A stretch of DNA of 64,000 nt from the NCBI GenBank assembly GCA_030525945.1, contig JAUNDT010000002.1, positions 1 to 64,000 of the forward strand, given 5' to 3'. Positions 36,558 to 45,731 of this stretch are shown here, in pieces (positions within the stretch are counted from its first letter, which is position 1; each line of letters starts with the position of its first letter). The stretch comes from Coriobacteriaceae bacterium. GTDB taxonomy: Bacteria > Actinomycetota > Coriobacteriia > Coriobacteriales > Coriobacteriaceae. The notes below the pieces were generated by a model. It was not told the DNA's origin. It did no database searches and saw only the letters and a program-made list of their open reading frames with translations. Both the position numbers and the translations under genes were made by a program.

Positions 36558-39500
36558 ATGAGAAAAAAGATCCTCATTGCTGGATCGATTGTGGGTGCGC
36601 TTGCCGCGACCGCGCCTGTGGGACCCGTGCCCGCCCGTGCTGATGAGCCGGTGCCTCCGAGTCCCAACACGCCGAACAACCTCATAGGGATGGACGAGTT
36701 CAACGCTCCGGGCGCTTCGAATCATGCCGAGGCCGATGCTGAGCTCGCGCTTGAGCAGGAGCTTGCGGCTGGGTCCGCGCAGGAACTCCCGCTCGCGTTC
36801 GAGCTCAAGACCGTCGAGGAGTACAACGAGCTCATCCAGGCATACGAGTCCTCCCATCCAGAGCTCACGGTTGAGCAACTTGCGAGCGACACACAGTACA
36901 TGTCTCTCATCCTGTGCCGTCATATCGTGAAGTCCGCCGGGCATGCCGAGCTCGCCAAAAAGGCAGCGGAGGATCCGGGCTTCTCCGCCATGCTCACCTG
37001 GCTCTTCAATGACTACGAGATGCTCCGCTACATGACCGACAACGGCGTGCCTGAGGCTGCCGAGGGTTCGAAGTCCTATAAGGTCGCCGATGAAAAGACT
37101 TGGCAGGCGGCTTTGGATGTCTTGAACAAACTGTATGCCGCGCATCGTGACGACGTGGTTGCCAAGGCGGGCAACCAGGCGCCGCTCAACAAGCGCATGA
37201 TGGCGGCGACCGCGCTCACGCACAGCATCCGCATCAAGCACGTGTACCAGCTGTGCCCCATCGGCCATGAGTACAAGTGGGACCACGACTCCGAGCCCGT
37301 GGGGCGCTACGAGGTGTTCAAGCGCCTGTACGAGCACGGCATGCTGGTGAGCTCGTTTGACAAGCTCAATATGGCCGAGCTGCGCATGGTCTTTGGCATC
37401 CCGGTCGACAACAACGAGCTTCAGTGGATCAACTGGTACTACCACAACAAGGTGTGGAACAACACCGACTACCTCACCAACCCGCTCAAGTTCGACATCG
37501 GCTACGCGCGTCCGCTGGGCGGCATGTTCCCGTACGGCACGTATGACCATCGTCCGAACATGCTGGGTGCGCATTACTATGCGCAGGAGAATTATCAAAA
37601 GTGGAACGAAAAGTACCACTTTGAGCACCACGACGAGGTTTATGACTTCAAGGTTGACTACGGCTACAAAGACAACGACGGTAAGACCTACTACAGCCCC
37701 ATCTGGATGACGCTCGACACCGATGGCGTGTGCTGGGACATCTCCTACACGTCCTGGATCGGCTACGGCGCCCTGGGCGCCCCCTCGGCGTACATCTACC
37801 AGCCCGGTCACGCGTCGTTCCTTACGTACAGCACGGATGACCAGGGCAAGAGCTACTGGGGCAGCGGCTACGACCTGTACGGCATGCGTCAGAGCGGCAA
37901 GAAGACGGGCGGCTCCAGCTACATGCCGCTCGGCTGGGGCGACCTGCCGTGGACGGATTTCTACAACGTTGGCTACTGCTTCATTGGCATGGACGCTAGC
38001 AAGAGCCTGTACGGCACCGACTTCCAGCAGGCTCAGAACCTGAACTTCATCGGCGACTACCGCCTGAGCACGGGTCAGGCACAAGAGGCGCTCGACACGT
38101 TCGTCAAGGGCGTTGAGGCCCAGTACATTAATCTCGGTTCATGGGACGGCATCGCGCGCTCGTGCAAGGCGCTCAGCAAGGGTGCCGACGTGTGGATGGA
38201 GCTCGCCCGCGGCATCAGCGAGCGGCTTAAGCTGTTCCCGCTGCCGGTGTTCGACTACGTGTACAACTACATCGCGCCGGAGCTCGCTAACGATCCCGTT
38301 AAGCGCTACACGTTGCTGGCGGAGCTTGAGGCGTCGCTGAACAAGAGCATCGAGGCGGCGCGCACCGACACGATGCTGTCGCAGCCCAAGTACGTCATTG
38401 AGCTGGCGGAGTACTGCCGCGATTGGCGCCTGGCCAAGCCGCTTTCGTTTAGCCTGAACACACGCGCGTTCACAGTGGAGAAGTCCTTCCTCGAGACGGA
38501 TGTGGACTTCGAGTTCTCCTTCGACGGGGGAGCGACGTGGCATAGGTGGTCGCGTGGCGCTTCCGAGCATTCGTATGAGCTGCCTGAGGTGGAGTTCGCC
38601 AAGATCAACGTCGATCAGGACGTGCTGTACCGCGCCGTGGGTTCGCAGGCGAGCTTCCGCGTGGACATCACGCCGCAGAAGCCGCCCGTAAGCAACGGTC
38701 AGGCGAATACGCTGAATGACGACGAGGACGTGTTCATGAACGTCCAGAAGGGCATCGAGTACTCCACCGACGAGGGCGCGGTGTGGCAGCCCCTGACGTC
38801 CAAGGTGTCCTTCGAGGGTGACCAGGCGGTGTGGATCCGCTGGGGCCACCAGACGCACAAGTTCGCAAGCGAGCCGCTCAAGCTGCAGTTCACCAAGGGC
38901 GAGGGCACCGCCGAGCGCAGCTATATCAAGTCTCAAAACGGGAAGATTAAGGTTGTCTCCGCTCCTGAGCAGATGAAGAACTCAAAGATCGAGTGGCTCA
39001 TCGACGGCAAACCAGAAACTGAGTGGGTTAATAAATACACCGTCTCCTACGTAGTCGGTGACTCGGGCACCCCGCTACCTAAACATGAGCATGAGTTTGT
39101 TTTTGAGCTGGAGAAGCCGACGTACCTTTCGGCATTAGAGTATGACCCCGCTAAACCTCTTAAGCTCGGCACCGCGTACTATAGTGGCAGCATCCGGTCA
39201 TGTGAGGTCTATGTAAGCATCGACGGTTCTACTTGGACTCTTGCCGGCTCTTCTGATAACTGGTCATCCGATACCAAGCGAAAGAAGCTCGAGCTCGGTA
39301 ACCCGTCGTTGGCTAAATATGTGAAGGTCAAGACTAGTCAGGTTGGCATTGTTCCGTTTGCGGGCGCGGAGTGCGGTCTCGTATCGGTTGGTGACTTCCG
39401 TTTCTTCGAGAATTACCAGGTTCGCTCCCTTGGCGTGAAGGCGCTGGAGCTCAATGACAGTGAAGCTCGCAAGGATTACAAGGTCGGCGACCGTATCGAT

Positions 39501-42500
39501 TTCTCCGGCATGAAGGTGACTGCGACCTACGAGAACGACACGAAGGCGATTATCCCCGCTGCCGCGCTCGACTGGGATGTCGATGTGTTCGATAAGGCTG
39601 GTGCCTGCACGGTAACGGGTATCTACGAAGGCAAGCACGTGAGCCTGAACGTCCAGATTGCCAATAACGACCGCGTCGCCACGAAGATTGATGCCGTCGT
39701 TGTCGAGCCTGACAGGACGTTCTATGCTGGAGAGGACCTGCCCAAGGATGCTTTGCAGGTCAAGGTGTCGGGCGGTAACGAGTCTTGGTATCTGCTGCCG
39801 AGTGAGTTTGCTGTCAACAAAAAGCTTGAGGTGGGTAAGTCGACCTATACCATTGCCCTTGTCGCGTCTTCTGACCTGACAGCGCAGGTGGACATCACTG
39901 CTGAGACGGGCGTTAAGGACCTGAGTGTTCAGGCTGTCGAAGGATTCTCGGGTAATTACGTTCTGGGTGATTCCTTCGATTATGAGTCCGCGGTCGTTAC
40001 GCTCACGCGTGCGGACGGCTCAATCGAGCCGCTCGCCCCCGAGCGCTACACGCTGAACGTGGTGACGCAGGTCAAAGATGAGCAGGGCAAGGACAAGGAG
40101 CACATTGCCCCTATTGCTGAACTTGCCGAAACCCCTGGCCAGAAGAAGATTCGCTTTACGCTGAAGGACCACAGCCTGCACGCTGACCTTTCCGTCATGG
40201 TGTTGCCGTATATCGAGTCGGCACCCTTTACCTTTGAGGTCAATGACAAGGGCACGGTATGCGCGGTGACTGGATTCAACCCCGAGCCTGGCTATGAGAC
40301 CGAGACCGTTGTGATTCCGGCGAGCGTCGAGCACGGTGGAAAGTCGTATCCGGTCGAGTCCATTTCGACTGGTGCATTTGCGACCGCTTCCGCCATGACG
40401 AGCGTGCAGCTGCCCGGCAGTATCAAGACGGTTGCATCGGGCGCCTTCTCCAACTGCACTGAGCTGCGCAGCGTCTTGATGATCGAACACAAATCGCTTT
40501 CTGGGTTCAAATGCGAGGATGACGCCTTCGCGAAGCCGAGTGACGCCTACGTGTACCTGCATCCTTCCGCGGGCTCGGAGTCTCCCATTGCGGGCTACAA
40601 GGTTGGTGATATTTCCGCCATGGCGGCGAGCCTTGAGGTTGTGGCACCCGAGCGCACGCACTTTTCCTTGGGAGAGGAATTGAATACTGAGGGCATGGAG
40701 GTCTACGGCGTCCTCAAGAACGGTACGAAGGTGCCGGCCGTGGGCTACGAGATCTCCGGTTACGACAAAGACACCGTGGGTGAGCAAACCGTTACGGTGT
40801 CGATGCCTTCGAACGAAAAGCTGAACGCGACGTTTAAGGTGCAGGTTGAGTTCGCAAAGATCGTTCTCGACGAACAGCCGATTGGCGGTGCATACCGCTC
40901 CCTCGAGGACGTCAAGCCGCTTTCGGTCGCGGTGTCCGTACCGTTTGTCGAGCCTCAGTACCAGTGGTATTTCCAGAGTTCTGAGAGTGGGACTCCAGAG
41001 GCTATCTCGGGGGCGACCAATGCAGGCTACCAGCCAGACAAAGAGGGTTTGTACTACGCCGAGATCTACGTCCAGGACAAAACGGGTGCGACTCATCCTA
41101 ATCCGAAGCTAAAGACTGATGTTGTCCATGTTGATGTGGATGCGTCCTACGTAGCCTCTGTGAACGGCAAGGGCTTCTCAAATGTGCTTCATGCAGTAGA
41201 TCGGACTTCGGGTGACGTTACTGTCGAGATGCTCTGCGATTCCACGTTGGAGAATACGGTCAAGATCGAAGGCCGTGCCGTCCGTATTAACGGTAATGGA
41301 TACACGCTCACACGTGGAAGATTTTCCGATGAGATGTTTAGGCTGAATAGGTACGATACCGCGCAATCGCTCACTCTCAACGAAGTCGTGGTTGATGGCG
41401 GTGTGAAGTGGTCTGGAGAGATCGATCCGATTCTCGGCCGTGGAACGGTCGATGTAAGTGGTCGCGAAAAGCGTAGGCCCATCATCAACGCAAGGGGCAC
41501 GAAGACCTCGCTGACGCTCGTGCGTACGCTGCTGCAAAACAACTATTCCAATATGGATAGTGAGGGCGGCGGTGCCGTATACGTTCGAGATAATGTTACC
41601 TTCAAAGCGAGAGAAGTTGGTATTCGCAACTGTGCCACTAGCGCCTATGGCGGAGCTGTTTGGGCCAAGCATAAGAATGTCGATAGCCTTCCATTCAATA
41701 TCGCTATGTCCAACATCGAGATCAGCGGTTGTTCCGCAGCGAAAAACGGCGGTGGCTTGTTTGTTGGTGAGAAGGTTGCATTTGAGGGCAGCAACATGCT
41801 GCTGCGCGGTAACAAGGCGGATGGAAACGGCGGCGGTGCAAGTATTGATACCGCTGTGGCGTCGGTAAACCTTTCCAATATCAGCATGATGGGTAATGGC
41901 GCCCAATACGGTGGTGGCATGGACGCCCGGGTTCCTGTTGAGCTGCGTGGCACTTCACTTACGGCTAACTCCGCCGAGGTTTCAGGCGGCGCTGTTTATT
42001 CGACTGCCGCTTTCACCCTCTCCGATGGGAGTGAGGCACGTGGCAATATTTCCAAGCGGGACGGTGGCGCCATCTACGGCACCAACGTGAGGGTGAGCGA
42101 CTCGTCGCTTGTCGATAACGAGGCATCCGCTGACGGCGGCGCTGTTTACGCTCAGGAGCTGTCTACATCGAGCGCGCTGTTTGAGCAGAACAAAAGCAGG
42201 CGCAATGGCGGCGCCGCTCATGCTGGAAAAGTTTCTGCAACAAGAGGATCTTTTATTGGTAATGCATCTGATGGCAATGGCGGTGCAGTCTACGCCCAAA
42301 TAGAGTTTTCGCAAAATGGTGCGTTGTTTAACGAAAATGATTCGAAGCTAGACGGAGATGCCGCATTTCTAACTACAGGTGCCAAGGCGACTGTGTTTTC
42401 ACGTATAGATCAGGAGGTCTTTTGCTCAACGCTCGGCGATGAGATGGTTCGCGTGCTAACCGATTTGAAGGGTGCCTCGCTGCGTCTCGCTACGGACGCG

Positions 42501-43223
42501 CCGCTCACAGCCGACACGGTCATCGCCGGCGCGACCGGGCAGACTGGGGAGCTCAATATCACCATGAACGGCGGCAAGCTCAGGCTCGATGGCGCCAAGC
42601 TCAAGCTGGCCGACGGCTGGATGGACGTCACTCCATTCCGTTCGGGTAAGAACGGCTTCACCGCGCCCACGCAGGACGGCAAGGTCTTCGCCGGCTGGTT
42701 CACCACCGATGACCCGACCAAGATGAGCTCCAAGACGGCGCTCGGCGCGGATGTCAAATCCCGCCGGGTCGCGTTCGCCAAGTTCGTCGACAAGAACGTG
42801 CTCGGACTCAAGTTCCAGACCAACGCCGGAGTCAAGGCCGATGACGCGCGTGCGAACATCCGCATGCTCTCCTCGGTTGATTCGCTGGTGTACCAAAAGG
42901 TCGGCTTCTTGCTCAGCATCAACGATGGCCCGGTGACGCGCGGCGAGACTTCCAAGGCGTACCCCTACATTTACGCCGGCGTTCGCGGCGGTGCCGACGA
43001 GCTGCTCCCGCAAAAGACGTTCTGCGAGCAGAGCAGCCATTTCACCGCCTATGAGCTGCGCAATGTTCCGCAGTCCGCCTTCGAATCCCGCCTCAGCGTC
43101 ACGCCGTTCTGGGTCACGTTCGACGGCACCGAGGTTCAAGGCGACAAGCGCACCGAGAAGGTCGGGGACCTGGTTCGCACCAGCTCCTCCATGTATGACG
43201 CGGGGCAATCCCATGCAGAGTAA
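36558..43223 (+). CDS. Giant secreted mosaic protein with transglutaminase-like and beta-helix parts
   Basis: This 2221-residue protein has a Sec signal (ends near ARA-D, residue 29). Residues ~60-640 include a transglutaminase-like core with Cys392 (DGVCWD) and His418 (GHASFL). Then follow Ig-like segments, an F5/8C-like region (about 790-950), more Ig-like domains (975-1220), a BspA-type leucine-rich repeat stretch (about 1232-1350) and two further Ig-like domains. About ten beta-helix repeats centred on GGAVYA/GGGLFV come next (1670-1915), then an InlB/Listeria-Bacteroides-type repeat (GKVFAGWFTTDD, about 2040) and a C-terminal domain with MLSSVDSLVYQKVGF. There is no LPXTG. AAGGAG precedes the ATG. 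Function is probably adhesion to or processing of host material; the transglutaminase assignment rests on motif spacing only. Confidence 0.85.
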   Translation: MRKKILIAGSIVGALAATAPVGPVPARADEPVPPSPNTPNNLIGMDEFNAPGASNHAEADAELALEQELAAGSAQELPLAFELKTVEEYNELIQAYESSHPELTVEQLASDTQYMSLILCRHIVKSAGHAELAKKAAEDPGFSAMLTWLFNDYEMLRYMTDNGVPEAAEGSKSYKVADEKTWQAALDVLNKLYAAHRDDVVAKAGNQAPLNKRMMAATALTHSIRIKHVYQLCPIGHEYKWDHDSEPVGRYEVFKRLYEHGMLVSSFDKLNMAELRMVFGIPVDNNELQWINWYYHNKVWNNTDYLTNPLKFDIGYARPLGGMFPYGTYDHRPNMLGAHYYAQENYQKWNEKYHFEHHDEVYDFKVDYGYKDNDGKTYYSPIWMTLDTDGVCWDISYTSWIGYGALGAPSAYIYQPGHASFLTYSTDDQGKSYWGSGYDLYGMRQSGKKTGGSSYMPLGWGDLPWTDFYNVGYCFIGMDASKSLYGTDFQQAQNLNFIGDYRLSTGQAQEALDTFVKGVEAQYINLGSWDGIARSCKALSKGADVWMELARGISERLKLFPLPVFDYVYNYIAPELANDPVKRYTLLAELEASLNKSIEAARTDTMLSQPKYVIELAEYCRDWRLAKPLSFSLNTRAFTVEKSFLETDVDFEFSFDGGATWHRWSRGASEHSYELPEVEFAKINVDQDVLYRAVGSQASFRVDITPQKPPVSNGQANTLNDDEDVFMNVQKGIEYSTDEGAVWQPLTSKVSFEGDQAVWIRWGHQTHKFASEPLKLQFTKGEGTAERSYIKSQNGKIKVVSAPEQMKNSKIEWLIDGKPETEWVNKYTVSYVVGDSGTPLPKHEHEFVFELEKPTYLSALEYDPAKPLKLGTAYYSGSIRSCEVYVSIDGSTWTLAGSSDNWSSDTKRKKLELGNPSLAKYVKVKTSQVGIVPFAGAECGLVSVGDFRFFENYQVRSLGVKALELNDSEARKDYKVGDRIDFSGMKVTATYENDTKAIIPAAALDWDVDVFDKAGACTVTGIYEGKHVSLNVQIANNDRVATKIDAVVVEPDRTFYAGEDLPKDALQVKVSGGNESWYLLPSEFAVNKKLEVGKSTYTIALVASSDLTAQVDITAETGVKDLSVQAVEGFSGNYVLGDSFDYESAVVTLTRADGSIEPLAPERYTLNVVTQVKDEQGKDKEHIAPIAELAETPGQKKIRFTLKDHSLHADLSVMVLPYIESAPFTFEVNDKGTVCAVTGFNPEPGYETETVVIPASVEHGGKSYPVESISTGAFATASAMTSVQLPGSIKTVASGAFSNCTELRSVLMIEHKSLSGFKCEDDAFAKPSDAYVYLHPSAGSESPIAGYKVGDISAMAASLEVVAPERTHFSLGEELNTEGMEVYGVLKNGTKVPAVGYEISGYDKDTVGEQTVTVSMPSNEKLNATFKVQVEFAKIVLDEQPIGGAYRSLEDVKPLSVAVSVPFVEPQYQWYFQSSESGTPEAISGATNAGYQPDKEGLYYAEIYVQDKTGATHPNPKLKTDVVHVDVDASYVASVNGKGFSNVLHAVDRTSGDVTVEMLCDSTLENTVKIEGRAVRINGNGYTLTRGRFSDEMFRLNRYDTAQSLTLNEVVVDGGVKWSGEIDPILGRGTVDVSGREKRRPIINARGTKTSLTLVRTLLQNNYSNMDSEGGGAVYVRDNVTFKAREVGIRNCATSAYGGAVWAKHKNVDSLPFNIAMSNIEISGCSAAKNGGGLFVGEKVAFEGSNMLLRGNKADGNGGGASIDTAVASVNLSNISMMGNGAQYGGGMDARVPVELRGTSLTANSAEVSGGAVYSTAAFTLSDGSEARGNISKRDGGAIYGTNVRVSDSSLVDNEASADGGAVYAQELSTSSALFEQNKSRRNGGAAHAGKVSATRGSFIGNASDGNGGAVYAQIEFSQNGALFNENDSKLDGDAAFLTTGAKATVFSRIDQEVFCSTLGDEMVRVLTDLKGASLRLATDAPLTADTVIAGATGQTGELNITMNGGKLRLDGAKLKLADGWMDVTPFRSGKNGFTAPTQDGKVFAGWFTTDDPTKMSSKTALGADVKSRRVAFAKFVDKNVLGLKFQTNAGVKADDARANIRMLSSVDSLVYQKVGFLLSINDGPVTRGETSKAYPYIYAGVRGGADELLPQKTFCEQSSHFTAYELRNVPQSAFESRLSVTPFWVTFDGTEVQGDKRTEKVGDLVRTSSSMYDAGQSHAE

Positions 43224-43263
43224 GTACACCCATAGCACCATCCGTTGTTTGAAAGGAGCCATC

Positions 43264-43437
43264 ATGGCCGAATCCACTTCCGCACGTCGCCCGTTCGTCG
43301 ACCCCGTTGTCGAGGTGATCACCTTCGACCCGCACGAGGATATCGTGTGCACTTCCGGTCTTACACCCACCACGCCCGACCAGGGTTTTGACGGCACGAA
43401 CTGGCCGCTCTTCTATGGCGAGGATTTTGAGGGCTAG
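43264..43437 (+). CDS. 57-residue peptide, candidate precursor of a peptide-modification system
   Basis: This short gene has an excellent AAAGGAGC ribosome site and encodes 57 residues. The first half is basic then acidic and contains VVEVITFDPHEDIVCTSG; the second half is aromatic and acidic (GTNWPLFYGEDFEG at the end). There is no signal peptide. Small proteins with a KPxxEVxxFxxEDVIxTSG-like core are common in gut bacteria as I recall, with no settled function. It is 40 bases after the giant protein gene and touches the next gene. Its position in front of HprK-like and PqqD-like genes suggests that it is the substrate of the operon, but this is inferred. Confidence 0.75.
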   Translation: MAESTSARRPFVDPVVEVITFDPHEDIVCTSGLTPTTPDQGFDGTNWPLFYGEDFEG

Positions 43438-43438
43438 G

Positions 43439-43990
43439 ATGTTCGATAAATCTGATGAGGCCGGTCGTTACGGCGCGATCGGCCTGGGTCTTGGGTGCCT
43501 CGTGGTGAGCGCGCTCGTGCTCGCACTCGCTTTCTTTGGGGGCGGTGCTGGGCATGACCTGGGCAGCGCGGGCGAGGATTCGGGCCGCAATCATGCTGTG
43601 AAGGACTCCGCACCGGATGACGGGGAGGATGGCGTTGACTTTTCCGAGCTTGGAAAGGACGGGGGTGCTTCGGCATCCGGGTCTAAGGGCTCGGGCGGTC
43701 TTGTTGAGGCAAATGACCGGCGCTCGGGCGGGTCTTCGTCCAAGGACTCCGGCAAGGGCGATGAGAGCTCGAAGCCTGCGGGCGGTGCCTCGCATGACGA
43801 GAATGGTGGCGCTGGCGGCGCGGACGCACCGGATGCTGGCGGGCCCGGCGATGCTCCAGGTCAAGGTGATGATTCTGGCGATAAACCCGGCCAGGGCGGT
43901 GGGGACCAGGGCGGCGATTCCGGCGGGAGCGGCGGCTCCGGCGATGCGAAGCCCGACGAGCCTGTAACTGAGTGGGGCCCGGTGATGTAG
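43439..43990 (+). CDS. One-helix membrane protein with Gly/Ser/Asp-rich tail
   Basis: This 183-residue protein starts one base after the preceding stop. A short cytoplasmic head (MFDKSDEAGRYGA) leads into one hydrophobic helix (about 12-34). After that the chain is low-complexity and very rich in Gly, Ser, Asp and Lys to the end, which reads PDEPVTEWGPVM. No catalytic motif is seen. It could be a surface spacer, an anchor or a modified substrate. Its tight packing between the peptide and kinase genes ties it to the operon. I do not recognise a family. Confidence 0.7.
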   Translation: MFDKSDEAGRYGAIGLGLGCLVVSALVLALAFFGGGAGHDLGSAGEDSGRNHAVKDSAPDDGEDGVDFSELGKDGGASASGSKGSGGLVEANDRRSGGSSSKDSGKGDESSKPAGGASHDENGGAGGADAPDAGGPGDAPGQGDDSGDKPGQGGGDQGGDSGGSGGSGDAKPDEPVTEWGPVM

Positions 43991-43991
43991 C

Positions 43992-44966
43992 GTGCCGCAA
44001 GTCGGTTCGTTTACCGCGCGGATTGCCGGACTCACCTGGGAGATTGTTCCTCGGTATTCGATGATTCGTGCCATGTGTCGCCCGTATCACGCACCAGAGA
44101 CTGGCTCGTTCGGGCAGGCAGTGGCCACGATTGCGCCGAGTGAGGCGGACATCGAGCGCGAGCGCCTCAAGGCGGACGGGGAGTACCCGGACGCGTATCT
44201 TGAGACGCTCGCGGTGCTGCGCGGCATGGCGGAGGTGGCGCCGTTGCACGGGCGTCTGCTCGTCCACGCGGTTGCCCTGGAGTATCGCGGAGACGGGTAT
44301 CTGTTCTGCGCGCCCAGCGGCACGGGCAAGTCGACCCATGCGCGCCTGTGGTGCGAGCACTTGGGTGCGGATGCGCGTATTCTGAACGGGGATAAGTGCT
44401 TTATCGAGGTGCCCGTGCCTGGGGCTGAACGCATACGTTCTGAGTGCAGTGAACGTGCTGACGATGCCCGTCCCGCCGAGGGGGACATGCCCGTTGAGGG
44501 CTCCTTGCGTGCCGATGGCCGATCGGATGCTCAGGACCTCGTGCGTCCCGAAGGGTCCATGTCCGCTGAAGGCTGCCCCTGTGGAGAGATTCGTGCGGGC
44601 ACGGAGGACCTTCTGTATCCCGAGGGTATTGCACACCCCGAAGTTCCTCGTGTGTACGGTTCCCCCTGGATGGGCAAGGAAGGCTGGGGCTTTCCCGGCG
44701 ACGCGCCGCTCAAGGGTATATGCATGCTTTCGCGAGCTCATGGCGAGCCTCCGCATGCCGAGCGTCTTGACGCCGCTTGCGCGTTGTCCGCCTGCGCGGC
44801 GTGCCTGTACATGCCGCACGCCGCTGCGCCTCGCGTGGCAAGTCTGCAGCTCATTGACGCTTTGCTGCACACGGTTCCCGTCGTAAGCGCGCGGGTGAAC
44901 ATCGACGTGGAGTCGGTCGAAGTGGTTCGTCAAGCCCTCGCGGCGTGTGAGGGTTCGGTTACATAA
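43992..44966 (+). CDS. HPr kinase-like (HprK-related) ATPase
   Basis: This 324-residue protein has the HprK-type P-loop APSGTGKSTHARLW (about 108-121), the following NGDKCFIEV segment and VYGSPWMGKEGWG, which is conserved in HprK-related kinases linked to PqqD proteins. In lasso-peptide clusters, such kinases phosphorylate the peptide. Here the N-terminal half lacks the usual HprK regulatory domain. An insertion of about 65 residues (about 150-217) with imperfect ~25-residue repeats (RPEGSMSAEG-like) separates the two active-site segments. The GTG start is one base after the previous stop. What it phosphorylates is unknown; the 57-residue peptide is the best candidate. Confidence 0.8.
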   Translation: MPQVGSFTARIAGLTWEIVPRYSMIRAMCRPYHAPETGSFGQAVATIAPSEADIERERLKADGEYPDAYLETLAVLRGMAEVAPLHGRLLVHAVALEYRGDGYLFCAPSGTGKSTHARLWCEHLGADARILNGDKCFIEVPVPGAERIRSECSERADDARPAEGDMPVEGSLRADGRSDAQDLVRPEGSMSAEGCPCGEIRAGTEDLLYPEGIAHPEVPRVYGSPWMGKEGWGFPGDAPLKGICMLSRAHGEPPHAERLDAACALSACAACLYMPHAAAPRVASLQLIDALLHTVPVVSARVNIDVESVEVVRQALAACEGSVT

Positions 44967-44976
44967 GGTGGTTGTT

Positions 44977-45243
44977 GTGAGCAGGATTCGCCCTGGATTT
45001 GAGGTTCATGTCGTTGCCGACTGCCCGGTGGTTATCGCCACGGGTGATGCGGTGCGCGAGTTTGCCGGGATGATTCGTCTCAATGAGACGTCGCTGGAGA
45101 TCTGGCGCGCCCTTGAGGACGGCCTGTCGAACGAGCAGATCGCCGAGCGCTTGTGCTTGTTGTTCGAGGTCGCCGAGCGCGAGGCTCTTGCGAGTGTGGA
45201 GCGTGTTGTGGATGAGCTCTCCCGCGCCGGCGCGCTTCGGTAG
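44977..45243 (+). CDS. PqqD family peptide chaperone-like protein
   Basis: This 88-residue protein matches the PqqD fold: an N-terminal beta hairpin (VVIATGDAVREF), MIRLNETSLEIWRALEDG, and then three helices (SNEQIAERLCLLFEV...VERVVDELSRAG). PqqD proteins bind the leader of a ribosomal peptide and present it to the modifying enzyme. The GTG at 44977 has AAGGTGG six bases upstream and sits 10 bases after the kinase stop; a longer frame upstream lacks a ribosome site. It strongly supports the view of this operon as a peptide-processing system. Confidence 0.85.
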   Translation: MSRIRPGFEVHVVADCPVVIATGDAVREFAGMIRLNETSLEIWRALEDGLSNEQIAERLCLLFEVAEREALASVERVVDELSRAGALR

Positions 45244-45254
45244 AGGTTCGTTCC

Positions 45255-45692
45255 GTGCGTATAGAACAGCTGCTTGACCAGAGGGTTCCGTATGTGGGGC
45301 CCGTGAGCGGCGACAGCATGAAGCCGCTTATCCGCCCCGGGAGGGACCGCGTTGTCATTGCGCCGCTTGCGCCTGACCGCGTGCCCGTGACGGGCGATGT
45401 CGTGCTGTTGTGCGCTGGCGGCGTCAATGTATTGCACCGGGTGATTCGAACGGACGGCCGCGCGTTCACGCTGTTGGGTGATGCGTCGGTCGTACCGGAG
45501 CAGGGCGTTCTCCGCGAGCAGATTCGCGGAGAGCTGGTTGAGCTGTGGCGGGATGGTAAGCGCGTCGACTTGCGGGGCGGCGCATACCGAGCGTACGCGC
45601 GCCTGATGCTCGTGTGCCCGCCGGCACGGTGCGCTGCTCGCCGCGCCGTGGGGCGGTTGGCCCACGTGTTGTCAAAGTGCGGCAGGCGGTAG
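45255..45692 (+). CDS. S24/S26 family peptidase-like protein
   Basis: This 145-residue protein starts with VSGDSMKPLIRPG (Ser at about 19-21 in the SGxSM motif of signal peptidase-like enzymes) and continues GDVVLLC...NVLHRVIRTDG. The His in LHRV replaces the Lys of bacterial signal peptidase I, as in SipW-type Ser-His enzymes. No membrane helix is evident, so it may work in the cytoplasm. The GTG follows GAGG; the gene lies 11 bases past the PqqD-like gene. It could cut the leader from the modified peptide, which is inferred from context. Confidence 0.75.
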   Translation: MRIEQLLDQRVPYVGPVSGDSMKPLIRPGRDRVVIAPLAPDRVPVTGDVVLLCAGGVNVLHRVIRTDGRAFTLLGDASVVPEQGVLREQIRGELVELWRDGKRVDLRGGAYRAYARLMLVCPPARCAARRAVGRLAHVLSKCGRR

Positions 45693-45731
45693 CTTTTGTG
45701 TAATCAATGCAGCGACGAAAAGGGAGGGCGA

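Noticed and set aside
36507-38084. 525-codon open frame on the minus strand
   Set aside because: It mirrors the start of the giant secreted protein and is Val/His-rich nonsense typical of antisense frames.
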